This document shows positions 27,014-34,647 of a stretch of DNA of 64,000 nt, in pieces. Every line of letters begins with the position of its first letter. Position 1 is the first letter of the stretch. This stretch comes from Fodinibacter sp963833495. Its GTDB lineage: Bacteria; Actinomycetota; Actinomycetes; Actinomycetales; Dermatophilaceae. Location: NCBI GenBank assembly GCA_963833495.1, contig CAWHYJ010000015.1, positions 1 to 64,000 of the forward strand. The letters are read 5' to 3'. The position numbers were made by a program, and so were the translations under genes. Below the pieces are notes generated by a model. That model was given only the letters and a program-made list of their open reading frames with translations. It ran no database searches and had not been told where the DNA came from.

Positions 27014-27220
27014 TCAGTCCTCCTGAGACTCTTCGTCCCACGAAGACCCGCTGCCCCACTCCTTGTCCTCGCGGTCCCAGCGCTCGGTGTTCGCCTTCGC
27101 CGTCTGCAGGGCGTTCGCCGCGGCGTCGTGCGAGTCGTAGGGACCCATGACGTTGGCGTCCTGGCTGCGGTCGTCGTCGGTCTCGACCTGTCCGGTGTCG
27201 ACGTTGAACCAGTAGGGCAT
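27014..27220 (-). CDS. Small SPOR-like conserved protein
   Basis: A 68-residue acidic protein starting MPYWFNVDTGQVETDDDRSQ and containing MGPYDSHDAAANALQTAK, a SPOR-like beta-alpha unit seen in many actinobacterial small proteins annotated as SPOR-domain. The tail is rich in Asp, Glu and Trp. There is no signal peptide. AGGAGG precedes the ATG at good spacing. It abuts the methyltransferase stop tail-to-tail and is divergent from map. Confidence 0.8.
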   Translation of the reverse strand: MPYWFNVDTGQVETDDDRSQDANVMGPYDSHDAAANALQTAKANTERWDREDKEWGSGSSWDEESQED

Positions 27221-27251
27221 CGGTGTCCTCCTCGGTCGGCTGCGTTCTGCC

Positions 27252-27257
27252 TAGACT
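27252..27257 (+). promoter_or_regulatory. -10 box, leaderless-type, map
   Basis: TAGACT, seven bases before the map ATG at 27265; identical box and spacing to hisD. Confidence 0.6.
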
Positions 27258-27264
27258 CCACCGT

Positions 27265-28137
27265 ATGCCGTTGACGTACGCAACCGTCGCCCCTGGTGCG
27301 CTCTCGCCGCGCCGTCCTGTCCCGGCGAGCATCGCGCGGCCCGAGTACGTCGACCGGCCCAAGCCGGCGCCGTTCACCGGGCCGGAGGTCAAGGACGCCG
27401 AGACGATCGAGAAGATGCGCGTCGCGGGCCGGGTCGCGGCGAACGCGATGGCAGCGGCCGCGGCGGTCATCGCCCCCGGCGTCACGACCGACGAGATCGA
27501 CCGGGTCGGCCACGAGTACCTCCTCGACCACCACGCCTACCCCTCGACGCTGGGCTACAAGGGCTTCCCGAAGTCGCTGTGCACCTCGGTGAACGAGGTG
27601 GTGTGCCACGGCATCCCCGACAGCCGCCCGCTCGAGGACGGCGACATCGTCAACATCGACATCACCGCCTTCCTCGACGGGGTGCACGGCGACACCGACG
27701 CCACCTACCTCGTCGGCGACGTCGACGAGGAGTCGCGCCTGCTCGTCGAGCGCACGCACGAGTCGATGATGCGCGGCATCCGGGCCGCCGTGCCGGGGCG
27801 CGAGGTCAACGTCATCGGGCGGGTGATCCAGTCCTACGCACGCCGGTTCGGCTACGGCGTCGTGCGCGACTTCACCGGGCACGGCATCGGGTCGGCGTTC
27901 CACAGCGGGCTGGTCATCCCCCACTACGACGCCGCCCCCTCCTACAGCACCGTCATCGAGGCCGGCATGACGTTCACCGTCGAGCCCATGCTCAACCTCG
28001 GCACCCACGAGTGGGAGATGTGGGACGACGGGTGGACCGTGGTCACCAAGGACCGCCGGCGGTCGGCACAGTTCGAGCACACCATCCTCGTCACGGACTC
28101 CGGTCCCGAGATCCTCACCCAGGGAGATGCAGCATGA
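27265..28137 (+). CDS. map: Type I methionine aminopeptidase
   Basis: Removes N-terminal Met from nascent proteins. The 290 residues contain the pita-bread fold with all five metal ligands in context: NIDITAFLDGVHGDTDATY (two Asp), GHGIGSAFH (His), FTVEPMLN (Glu) and QFEHTILVTDSG (Glu). The substrate His lies in VVCHGIPDS. A 40-residue proline-rich N-terminal extension marks the actinobacterial type Ic form thought to touch the ribosome. The start MPLTYATV is preferred over an upstream in-frame codon because of the adjacent -10 box. It overlaps ppgK by four bases. Confidence 0.97.
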   Translation: MPLTYATVAPGALSPRRPVPASIARPEYVDRPKPAPFTGPEVKDAETIEKMRVAGRVAANAMAAAAAVIAPGVTTDEIDRVGHEYLLDHHAYPSTLGYKGFPKSLCTSVNEVVCHGIPDSRPLEDGDIVNIDITAFLDGVHGDTDATYLVGDVDEESRLLVERTHESMMRGIRAAVPGREVNVIGRVIQSYARRFGYGVVRDFTGHGIGSAFHSGLVIPHYDAAPSYSTVIEAGMTFTVEPMLNLGTHEWEMWDDGWTVVTKDRRRSAQFEHTILVTDSGPEILTQGDAA

Positions 28138-28913
28138 CCACAGCCAGGCCCCTCGGCATCGACGTCGGCGGCAGCGGGATCAAGGGGGCGCCGGTCGACC
28201 TCGAGAAGGGCGAGTTCGCCCAGCCGCGCTTCAAGATCGAGACGCCCGAGAAGTCGACGCCCGAGGCGGTGTGCGACATCATCGCCGAGATCGTCGACCA
28301 CTTCGACGAGGTGCACGACGGCTCACCGATCGGTGTCACGGTGCCGGGCGTGGTGCAGCACGGTGTGGTGAAGACCGCCGCCAACATCGACAAGTCGTGG
28401 ATCGACTGCGAGATCGAGAAGCTGCTCGAGGACCGGCTGCAGCACGACGTGGTGGTCGTCAACGATGCGGATGCCGCGGGCGTCGGTGAGCTCTACTACG
28501 GCGCCGCGAAGGGTCAGGACGGCCTGGTCGTGCTGACCACGCTCGGCACCGGCATCGGCACCGCGGTGATGTATCGCGGTGTGCTGGTGCCGAACTCGGA
28601 GCTCGGTCACCTCGAGATCGACGGAATCGACGCCGAGACGGTCACCGCGAGCTCGGCCAAGACCCGCGAGGACCTCAGCTACGACGAGTGGGCGAAGCGA
28701 TTGCAGCGCTACTACCGCCACCTCGAGGACCTGATCTGGCCCGACCTGTTCGTGGTCGGCGGCGGCATCTCGCGCAAGGCGCACAAGTACCTGCCCCTGC
28801 TCGACCTGCGCACGCCGATCGTGCCGGCCGTGCTCGAGAACGCCGCGGGCATCATCGGTGCCGCGCTGCTCGCCACCCAGACCCAGGAGTCACGCGGCCG
28901 GCACAAGGCCTGA
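28134..28913 (+). CDS. ppgK: Polyphosphate glucokinase
   Basis: ROK-family kinase of 259 residues that phosphorylates glucose with polyphosphate or ATP, an actinobacterial hallmark. GIDVGGSGIKGAPVD is the phosphate loop, VNDADAAGVGELYYGA the catalytic-Asp strand and TTLGTGIGTAVMYRG the second phosphate motif. ELGHLEIDG and VVGGGISRKAHKY complete the fold. The ATG overlaps the map stop (ATGA), so translation is coupled. Confidence 0.96.
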   Translation: MTTARPLGIDVGGSGIKGAPVDLEKGEFAQPRFKIETPEKSTPEAVCDIIAEIVDHFDEVHDGSPIGVTVPGVVQHGVVKTAANIDKSWIDCEIEKLLEDRLQHDVVVVNDADAAGVGELYYGAAKGQDGLVVLTTLGTGIGTAVMYRGVLVPNSELGHLEIDGIDAETVTASSAKTREDLSYDEWAKRLQRYYRHLEDLIWPDLFVVGGGISRKAHKYLPLLDLRTPIVPAVLENAAGIIGAALLATQTQESRGRHKA

Positions 28914-28931
28914 CCTCGCTGCCGCCCCGGG

Positions 28932-29588
28932 TCACTCACCGGCGTGGAACTCCGTCGGGCCGGCACCGGCGAGGTCGTGGATGCGGGTGCTCGAGGACCC
29001 GAGCTGGCCGGCCTGGTTGAGGTAGAGGCCGCGACCGCGCGGCTGGAGCAGCCCGTCGTGCACCGGCACTGCGTGCGGTGCGGCGAGCCGGCGCAGGAAC
29101 GCCGTCATGTCGCGGCTGCGCTGCCAGGGCGCCTGCAGCGGGAAGGCCAGCACGTCGACCGCACCGGGCTCGGCGTCGAGCGCGTCGCCGGGGTGGAAGA
29201 ACGACGGCTCGCCATCGGCGTCGAGGCGCACCCCCACGTTGGTGATGCGCGGGATCTCGTCGTGGATGAGGGCGTGCTGCTGGCCGAAGGGCGTCACGGT
29301 CACGGCGCCGACGGTGGTCGCGCCGTCGTGCGCGCGGGCGTCGACCCCCAGGCCGGCGAGCACCTCGACGCTGCCGGGGTCGCACAGCACCACGGCATCC
29401 GGATTGGCGGCCACCAGCGCCGGCAGCCGCTCGGGGTCGAGGTGGTCGGGGTGCTGGTGCGTCACGAGCACGGCCGCGAGGTCGCGCACGTCGCCCAGGT
29501 CGTCGGCGAAGGTGCCCGGGTCGACGAGCACCCGGGTGTCGGCCATCTCGAGGAGGAGGCAGGCGTGTCCGAGGTGGGTGATTCGCAT
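28932..29588 (-). CDS. MBL-fold metallo-hydrolase (UlaG-like)
   Basis: A 218-residue beta-lactamase-fold hydrolase. MRITHLGHACLLLEM is the opening strand pair; THQHPDHLDP carries the HxHxDH site (His44, His46, Asp48, His49). Later ligands are in FGQQHAL and VPVHDGLL. Members of this UPF0173/UlaG-like branch hydrolyse diverse phosphoesters or lactones; the substrate is not predictable. The ATG is six bases after TACGGT. Confidence 0.9.
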   Translation of the reverse strand: MRITHLGHACLLLEMADTRVLVDPGTFADDLGDVRDLAAVLVTHQHPDHLDPERLPALVAANPDAVVLCDPGSVEVLAGLGVDARAHDGATTVGAVTVTPFGQQHALIHDEIPRITNVGVRLDADGEPSFFHPGDALDAEPGAVDVLAFPLQAPWQRSRDMTAFLRRLAAPHAVPVHDGLLQPRGRGLYLNQAGQLGSSSTRIHDLAGAGPTEFHAGE

Positions 29589-29594
29589 CGACCC

Positions 29595-29600
29595 ACCGTA
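29595..29600 (-). promoter_or_regulatory. -10 box, leaderless-type, MBL hydrolase
   Basis: TACGGT on the minus strand, six bases before the ATG at 29588. Confidence 0.5.
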
Positions 29601-29607
29601 TGCCGGG

Positions 29608-30285
29608 TCACCCGACCGCGGGCTCGTTCTGGTCGTCGGCGTGCCGGGAGGTCGCAGGCTCGACGGCGTCGACCCGGTCGGCCGCGACCGTCAGGTCGCG
29701 TGGCAGCACGGTGACGCCCCGGGGCGGGGTGGGCAGGCCGAGGGCCCCCTCCCCGGCGAGGAAGAGCGGCACCCGGTCCCCCAGCCGCGACAGCGACGGC
29801 ATCCGCGACTCGAACGCCGAGCGGCGCACCCCGGCGAGCACGCAGGCGTCGGCGCCCAGGTAGCGCACGGCATCGTTGACGGCACCCATCGGGGTGTTGG
29901 CCCCCAGGCTCACCACGCGCCACCAGCGGCTGTGCAGCATCGCCCCGAACAGCTCCAGCGGCAGGTCGTGCAGCTCGTGCGGCGGACAGGCGAGCACGGC
30001 GGTGCGCACCCGCTCGCCCGGCACCGGCATCCGGAACTCGCCGAGCACCCCGCGGAAGGCGCTCGACACGAAGTGCTCGTGCAGCACCCCCAGCTCACCG
30101 CTCTGCCAGCCGTCGCCGACCTGGCGCAGCACCGGCATCGCGACCTCGGTGACGGTGGCGTCGACCCCGGCCGTGAGCAGCGACTGCAGCAGCGCGTCGC
30201 GCACCGTCGGGCCGTCGAGCTCGCGGACGGCCGCCATCACGGTGCGGCGGGTGGCGTCGTGGTCGGCGCCGGGGTTCGGTGGCAT
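29608..30285 (-). CDS. Stand-alone cobalamin-binding (CarH-cap-like) protein
   Basis: A 225-residue soluble protein with the two-part B12-binding architecture of CarH/LitR photoreceptors but no MerR DNA-binding domain. The helical cap (residues 12-85) contains DGWQSGELGVLHEHFVSS: Trp60, nine residues, then Glu70-His71, exactly the Wx9EH motif that contacts the upper face of adenosylcobalamin in CarH. The Rossmann-like domain begins RTAVLACPPHELHDLPL, with His106 the candidate lower axial ligand (ExH; the usual Gly is Pro). It could be a light- or B12-sensing adaptor or an antirepressor. No target regulator is adjacent. Confidence 0.8.
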   Translation of the reverse strand: MPPNPGADHDATRRTVMAAVRELDGPTVRDALLQSLLTAGVDATVTEVAMPVLRQVGDGWQSGELGVLHEHFVSSAFRGVLGEFRMPVPGERVRTAVLACPPHELHDLPLELFGAMLHSRWWRVVSLGANTPMGAVNDAVRYLGADACVLAGVRRSAFESRMPSLSRLGDRVPLFLAGEGALGLPTPPRGVTVLPRDLTVAADRVDAVEPATSRHADDQNEPAVG

Positions 30286-30391
30286 GCGGTCCTCTCGAGG
30301 CCCCTGCAGAGGCCACGGGGAAACGCTACGACACGCCCGCGGCCCTACAGGGGCTCGTGCCCCGGTTCACACCGGCCGCCCCCTGGCCAGG

Positions 30392-31405
30392 TCAGTCGTC
30401 CTCCCCGAGCACCTCCCAGAAGTGGGCCCGCAAGGCGTACCGCGTGGAGTCGCCGATGTCGTAGGTGCCGAGCCGGGCCGAGAGGTCGGTCAGGAGGGTG
30501 CGGTCGAGGTCGTTGGGGATGAAGCCCTGCTCGCGCCGCACCCGCTGCTGTTCCGCATCGGACGCCTGGGCGCGCCACGCCGCGATGACGCCACGGCACA
30601 CGTCGTCGATGGCGCGCCACTCCTCACCCACCGACGGCACGTCGTCCGCCACGCCGCCCGACCGGCTGGAGTAGACGACCGCGCTGCGCGGCCTCGGGCC
30701 ACTGCCCACGACGTGGGCCTTCATGGTGGCGAGCAGGGCCGGCGTCGGCCGGTGCTCCGAGCTCCCCTCGGTTGTCGTGCTGTTGGCCACGTCTGCGAGC
30801 GGCGGCTCGGGCGGCCCCTGTGTGGCGGGAGCCGGCGCGACGGGCGGTTGCTGGGCCCGCACCATCACCGTGCGGTCGACGACCGCCGGGTCGAGGATGA
30901 CGACGTCGTCGCAGGCGCGGATCAGGTGGCGCGCGACCGCGTGCGGCTGCCCATTCGCGTCCGGGACGGCCAGGATGACGACCTGCACGCCGTGTCCCTG
31001 CGCCTCCTCCACGGCCTCGGTCAGGTCGTCGTCGCCGGACAGCAGGTAGACCAGGTCGGAGACCTTGTTGCGTCCGTGGGAGGCGAGGTCGAGGCCGATC
31101 CGCAGGTCGACACCCTTCTGCTCGCCGTGCGGCGACAGTCGGCCCAGGCGCAGCTTCACGCGGGGCAGCTCGCCGATCATCTCCTGCGTGCCGTCGGGCG
31201 CCCCACCGGGCTTGGAGCCCGAGTCGTACCAGTGGATGCGAAGCACCGGCAGGCCGCTCTCGCGCTCGGCCTGGGCAATGATGCCGGACACCAGGTCGGG
31301 GTACGAGATCACCACTCCCCCGCGCAGTGAGGTGCCGGTGACCCGGGTCGCTGAGGCCGCGAGCAGGTATCCGACGTCGACGAACACGCTGCAGTGGCTT
31401 CGCAT
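30392..31405 (-). CDS. NYN-domain (PIN-like) ribonuclease
   Basis: A 337-residue protein. The N-terminal NYN/PIN-like nuclease domain (residues 5-175) has the acidic active-site strands VFVDVGYLLAAS, QKGVDLRIGLDLA and YLLSGDDDLTEAVEEAQGHG. The middle (185-225) is a Pro/Ala-rich linker and the C-terminal third is a helical domain of unknown type. NYN proteins cut RNA, often tRNA or rRNA. Its upstream region contains the distal 26-bp copy of the rnpB 3' end, so its promoter was altered by the island next door. Confidence 0.85.
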   Translation of the reverse strand: MRSHCSVFVDVGYLLAASATRVTGTSLRGGVVISYPDLVSGIIAQAERESGLPVLRIHWYDSGSKPGGAPDGTQEMIGELPRVKLRLGRLSPHGEQKGVDLRIGLDLASHGRNKVSDLVYLLSGDDDLTEAVEEAQGHGVQVVILAVPDANGQPHAVARHLIRACDDVVILDPAVVDRTVMVRAQQPPVAPAPATQGPPEPPLADVANSTTTEGSSEHRPTPALLATMKAHVVGSGPRPRSAVVYSSRSGGVADDVPSVGEEWRAIDDVCRGVIAAWRAQASDAEQQRVRREQGFIPNDLDRTLLTDLSARLGTYDIGDSTRYALRAHFWEVLGEDD

Positions 31406-31448
31406 GACCTCAGGCTCCCACTCACCCGGGTGGGGCGAGCGGCCTTGG

Positions 31449-31474
31449 GTGGACGAGTCGGGCTGTAGGCCGGG
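31449..31474. repeat. Distal attachment-site copy (rnpB 3' end duplicate)
   Basis: Twenty-six bases identical to 34242-34267, the last bases of the RNase P RNA gene, in the same orientation. Flanks differ immediately on both sides. No other part of rnpB is present here. This is what integration at the 3' end of an RNA gene leaves behind. Confidence 0.85.
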
Positions 31475-31522
31475 ACAAACCCAGCACGTCTTGCCATTGA
31501 CCGCCGGTAGCTGCGACAGCCC

Positions 31523-32776
31523 CTACTCACTGTCCGACGGCGAGCCGGGACGTGAGCGACGCACCCGTTCTGCCGCGTACTTCGCGCCCTGTGCGGAGGC
31601 CTTACCGGCGATCTGGGCCACATGGATCACGTCGTCCTTGGCGTCGAGAGCCTTGCGCTTTGCCTCTGCCCGCGTCTCGGACAGGGCTGGCCTTCGCAAC
31701 TCACGCGCGAGATCCGGGCCGGGGGCCCGTGCCGCCTCCGCGAAGTCCTGGAGTTCGTCGAGAGCACGGTTGGACGCCTTTTCCATGCCTGGGATGGCAA
31801 GGAGGTGGTGGACCTCCAGGGGGTCAATCGTGCGGACGCGCTCGATACGCCCCACCGCGGCGGCGACGAGCGCTTCGTCGAGCTCCCGCTGGGTTCTCAG
31901 GGAACCACGCGCCTCGCTGATCGCTGACTCGACATGCTCCGGGTCGGTCTGGCGGACTCGCTGTAGACGCAGGTACTCCCACAGGTGGAGCCCCTGCTCA
32001 GCGATCAGGATCAGCTGCAGCGTCCCCGCAACCCCGTCGGGGTCGTTGAGATCCTTGACGGCAGATTCGCGCTTGGGGAGGCGAGCATCGGGATCGATCG
32101 CACTGACGGTCTTGGTCGCGTAGGCACGCAGCGCCTCTAGCGCGCGGTCCAGGTCCAACCCGGCGCCGGCGACGGAGTCCCAGTCCGCATCGAGTAGGTG
32201 TCCGCGGAGTGTCGTGGCGGCCACCACGCGGTCCAGGCGGCGATAGGCGCCTACGACGTCGCCGATCTCCCTAGCACCGAGCCTGCGCTGAATGTCCGAG
32301 ACCTTGCCCTCGACGCGCTCGACCGCGGCTTCGACGTTGGCGATGGCCGATCGAAGCGCCATCGAGACGGCGGCGGTCTGGAGCGCGAGAGCCTGCTCGG
32401 CGCCGAACGACACGCTCTCGAAGGACAGTTGTCCCGCGAACTGACCCCCACCGCTGCGGACGTACCCGCGCAGGGCTCCGGTGGCGTCGGTCTGGGCTCC
32501 GAATCGGCTCAGTTTCTCGAGGCTGGCGGCGGTGGGGCGCAGGTACTCCTGGGCTGTCGTTGCGACGGCGAGTGCGCTCGCGCCCACGGCGGCGATGTCG
32601 GTGACTCGCGATGCCACTCGGCGATGCGCCTCGAGCTCACCAGGCGTCAACAGACCTGCAAGCACCGCGTCCACCGCTTGAGAGTTCCCCCGGACGAGGA
32701 GTCCGCCGTCGTCATCCAAGAAGAGCGTGACCTCGTCGGACGTCGGGTCATCAACAGGCGACTGCTCGGCACTCAC
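31523..32776 (-). CDS. Island protein of unknown function, predicted helical
   Basis: A 417-residue soluble protein I do not recognise. The acidic N-terminus (about 25-60; VTLFLDDDGGLLVRGNS) looks like a short beta domain. A hydrophobic alanine-rich helix follows (VTDIAAVGASALAVATTAQEYL), then a glycine-rich segment (GYVRSGGGQFAGQLSFES) and a long helical part with coiled-coil character (SAIANVEAAVERVEGKVSDIQRR). The C-terminus is basic (AAERVRRSRPGSPSDSE). Start GTG 32776 has GGAG ten bases upstream. It is divergent from the membrane protein in the same island. A conflict or immunity role is inference from context only. Confidence 0.8.
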   Translation of the reverse strand: MSAEQSPVDDPTSDEVTLFLDDDGGLLVRGNSQAVDAVLAGLLTPGELEAHRRVASRVTDIAAVGASALAVATTAQEYLRPTAASLEKLSRFGAQTDATGALRGYVRSGGGQFAGQLSFESVSFGAEQALALQTAAVSMALRSAIANVEAAVERVEGKVSDIQRRLGAREIGDVVGAYRRLDRVVAATTLRGHLLDADWDSVAGAGLDLDRALEALRAYATKTVSAIDPDARLPKRESAVKDLNDPDGVAGTLQLILIAEQGLHLWEYLRLQRVRQTDPEHVESAISEARGSLRTQRELDEALVAAAVGRIERVRTIDPLEVHHLLAIPGMEKASNRALDELQDFAEAARAPGPDLARELRRPALSETRAEAKRKALDAKDDVIHVAQIAGKASAQGAKYAAERVRRSRPGSPSDSE

Positions 32777-33118
32777 GATTGCGGGTCTCCTCGGGGCGTT
32801 GGTTCCTGGGGATGGCGTGCGGCGCAGAGCCGCCGGTTGCCGGTAGCAGTTTCCGGCCATTCTGGCGAGGATCGGCTGACACGCTCGCCACTACAGTGTG
32901 ACGCCGCAGTCGGACATCGGCATTCAAGCAAGCCCCTCATCGGGAGCGCGACAGGCATTCTGATCGGGTCACCGGTGAAGGCGGCCACACTGGAGATCTG
33001 TTCCCAGATGATGAGGGGACATTGCGCAATGTTGTCCGCAGCGGACCAGCACCTATGTCGCATGGGCACCCGCTCACTGTGTGCCATCGCCCGCTAATCC
33101 GTTTGGGGAGCATCACTT
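32777..33118. other. Divergent intergenic region of the island
   Basis: These 342 bases separate the two divergent island genes and probably hold both promoters. Composition is closer to 58% G+C. The clearest element is the 14-bp palindrome at 33019-33032. I could not assign -35/-10 pairs with confidence and see no gene. Confidence 0.5.
33019..33032. promoter_or_regulatory. 14-bp perfect palindrome, candidate operator
   Basis: ACATTGCGCAATGT, about 87 bases before the membrane-protein ATG. Its size and symmetry suit a dimeric helix-turn-helix repressor; no such regulator is encoded in the island. Confidence 0.4.
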
Positions 33119-34039
33119 ATGCCATCTGTCAGGACCTCGCAGCCCCTCTACCGCAGACCCAGGGAGATCGGCCGACGAATCATCGCCTTCTTGGTGGGGT
33201 TCACCTTGAAGGCGTATGGAGTGGCCGCCGTGGCGAGCGTCGCGCTCAGCGATGCGGAGACCGCGGCCGGTAAGAGCTACGACGCGCTCCACGCGGCGCC
33301 CAACCTGATGGAGCGCTACAGCCAGGCAAAGTACCTGGTCGACCATCGAGAGCAAGTGCAGGCCGCCCTTGACTACGCCCATCAGCACGCCCCGGACGCT
33401 CAGCAACTCGATACGGCGGTCCAGAAGAGCACTCAGACGCTTCAACGCATCAGGACGACATACAGCGAAGTCAGCCAAGCCTGGGACACCGTCACCGGGA
33501 TCCGCCTGAACAACTTCATCGAGCGGCTTCCGCAGGCGAAGGAGCACTTCGAAAACGCCTGGGCGGCCAGGCCCGACCTCGATTCCATCGACCACCTCGC
33601 GGACGAGGCCCAAAAGGCCGAGTCACTGCTGAGGCAACTGAACCTGCAGGACCCGTATATCCGCAGGCTCTATGGCAACGCGCTCAGTGTGGTGGACAAC
33701 TTCGCGGGCGACGAGATCGTGGCCACGCTGGCCGTAATGACAGCTGCGTTCACGATCGCCTACACCCTCGGAATGGCAGCCGGCTACTGGGGCCGCCGAG
33801 GCAGGCCCGGCTTCATTGCTGCGACGCTACAACGATGGGGCACGCGCCACTTCAGCGACTGGTACGTGGGGAATCTGGAGTTCGCGATGAGCCTGCCCCT
33901 GTACGCCGTTGCGCGCGAGCGCATCCAGCGCGACATCGTGGCCGATCCGGACAAGGCGCTCGATCCGGACACCCTCCAAGAGCTCGAGCGGTACTTCGAG
34001 CGCCGGCTCAGAGACAAAGCCAGTTCCGCGTCGGGGTAG
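33119..34039 (+). CDS. Island membrane protein of unknown function
   Basis: A 306-residue protein with two predicted transmembrane helices: residues 18-44 (RRIIAFLVGFTLKAYGVAA) and about 198-222 (VATLAVMTAAFTIAYTLGMA). The 150 residues between them are hydrophilic and helical, with coiled-coil-like stretches. The C-terminal 80 residues are charged (LQELERYFERRLRDK). No enzyme motif is visible. GGGGAG lies eight bases before the ATG. Paired divergently with the 417-residue gene, it could be the membrane effector or anchor of a two-gene system; this is inference. Confidence 0.8.
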   Translation: MPSVRTSQPLYRRPREIGRRIIAFLVGFTLKAYGVAAVASVALSDAETAAGKSYDALHAAPNLMERYSQAKYLVDHREQVQAALDYAHQHAPDAQQLDTAVQKSTQTLQRIRTTYSEVSQAWDTVTGIRLNNFIERLPQAKEHFENAWAARPDLDSIDHLADEAQKAESLLRQLNLQDPYIRRLYGNALSVVDNFAGDEIVATLAVMTAAFTIAYTLGMAAGYWGRRGRPGFIAATLQRWGTRHFSDWYVGNLEFAMSLPLYAVARERIQRDIVADPDKALDPDTLQELERYFERRLRDKASSASG

Positions 34040-34241
34040 GTCGCCACCCCGTGACCGGGCGGCGGCCCTGGCAGTGTTCCCGCAACCCAGTTCCTCAGTG
34101 ATGTCGGCCAAGTTCCTCGCCAGAGCCCGGAGGTCGACCGAGCCCGTGGTGAGGAGGGGCGGCACTCCAGATCGCCCGGCGGACCACCTGCGGACTGGAT
34201 CGACAGACCGATCACACATTTCGCAGGTCAGCAGCCTGAAG

Positions 34242-34267
34242 TGGACGAGTCGGGCTGTAGGCCGGGT
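34242..34267. repeat. Proximal attachment site within rnpB
   Basis: The 26 bases at the 3' end of rnpB, including the 3' strand of helix P1. Identical to 31449-31474. Confidence 0.85.
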
Positions 34268-34625
34268 TCTGTCCCGTGCCGCCGTTGCCGGCGACGCGGT
34301 GACGGTCATCCATCTCGGGTGGCCGTTGCCGACCACCTCCAGCGCCCTACCCGTGTGCTCGGGCGGGCCGCCCTCGAACGCACACTGTCTGGGCTTGCTC
34401 CGGATGGGGTTTACCGAGCCGACCTGGTCGCCCAGGTCGCTGGTGGTCTCTTACACCACCGTTTCACCCTTGCTCCTGCCGCTCGCGCGGCAGGGGCGGT
34501 CTGTTCTCTGTGGCACTGTCCCGCGGGTCGCCCCGGGTGGCTGTTGGCCACCATCCTGCCCTTCGGAGCCCGGACCTTCCTCGGCGGTGGTTGCCCACCG
34601 ACGCGACCGTCCGCCCGACTCGTCC
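34242..34625 (-). ncRNA. rnpB: RNase P RNA (class A)
   Basis: Catalytic RNA of RNase P, about 384 nt. Helix P1 is a perfect 13-bp pairing of the ends: GGACGAGTCGGGC at the 5' end (34625-34613) with its complement at 34256-34244. The conserved 5' P4 strand reads GAGGAAGGTCCGGGCTCC near 34582, and the conserved ACAGAAC lies before the 3' P1 strand near 34270. The internal stretch near 34450, AAGGGTGAAACGGTGG, is typical of P RNA. A TACACT box sits six bases upstream. The 3' end is the integration site of the island. Confidence 0.96.
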
Positions 34626-34631
34626 GCCGCC

Positions 34632-34637
34632 AGTGTA
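34632..34637 (-). promoter_or_regulatory. -10 box of rnpB
   Basis: TACACT on the minus strand, six bases before the first base of helix P1, which sets the transcription start near 34625. Confidence 0.6.
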
Positions 34638-34647
34638 GGGGGCCGGC

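Larger units (their letters stand above)
31449..34267. mobile_element. Small genomic island integrated at the rnpB 3' end
   Basis: A 2.8-kb segment bounded by perfect 26-bp direct repeats; the right copy completes a full-length rnpB. It carries two convergent-outside, divergently transcribed genes of unknown function, has lower G+C (55% in the line starting 33421 versus roughly 70% or more in neighbours) and interrupts otherwise conserved backbone. No integrase or recombinase gene is visible, so it is a remnant or is moved in trans. The 202 bases at 34040-34241 hold no credible gene. Confidence 0.75.

Noticed and set aside
31449..31474. A second, truncated RNase P RNA gene
   Set aside because: Only the last 26 bases match; the conserved core is absent, so it is an attachment-site copy.
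33827..34336. Minus-strand frame across the right end of the island, containing a helix-like VDLRALARNLADITEELG
   Set aside because: It overlaps the real plus-strand gene and runs into rnpB; no integrase or other motif supports it.
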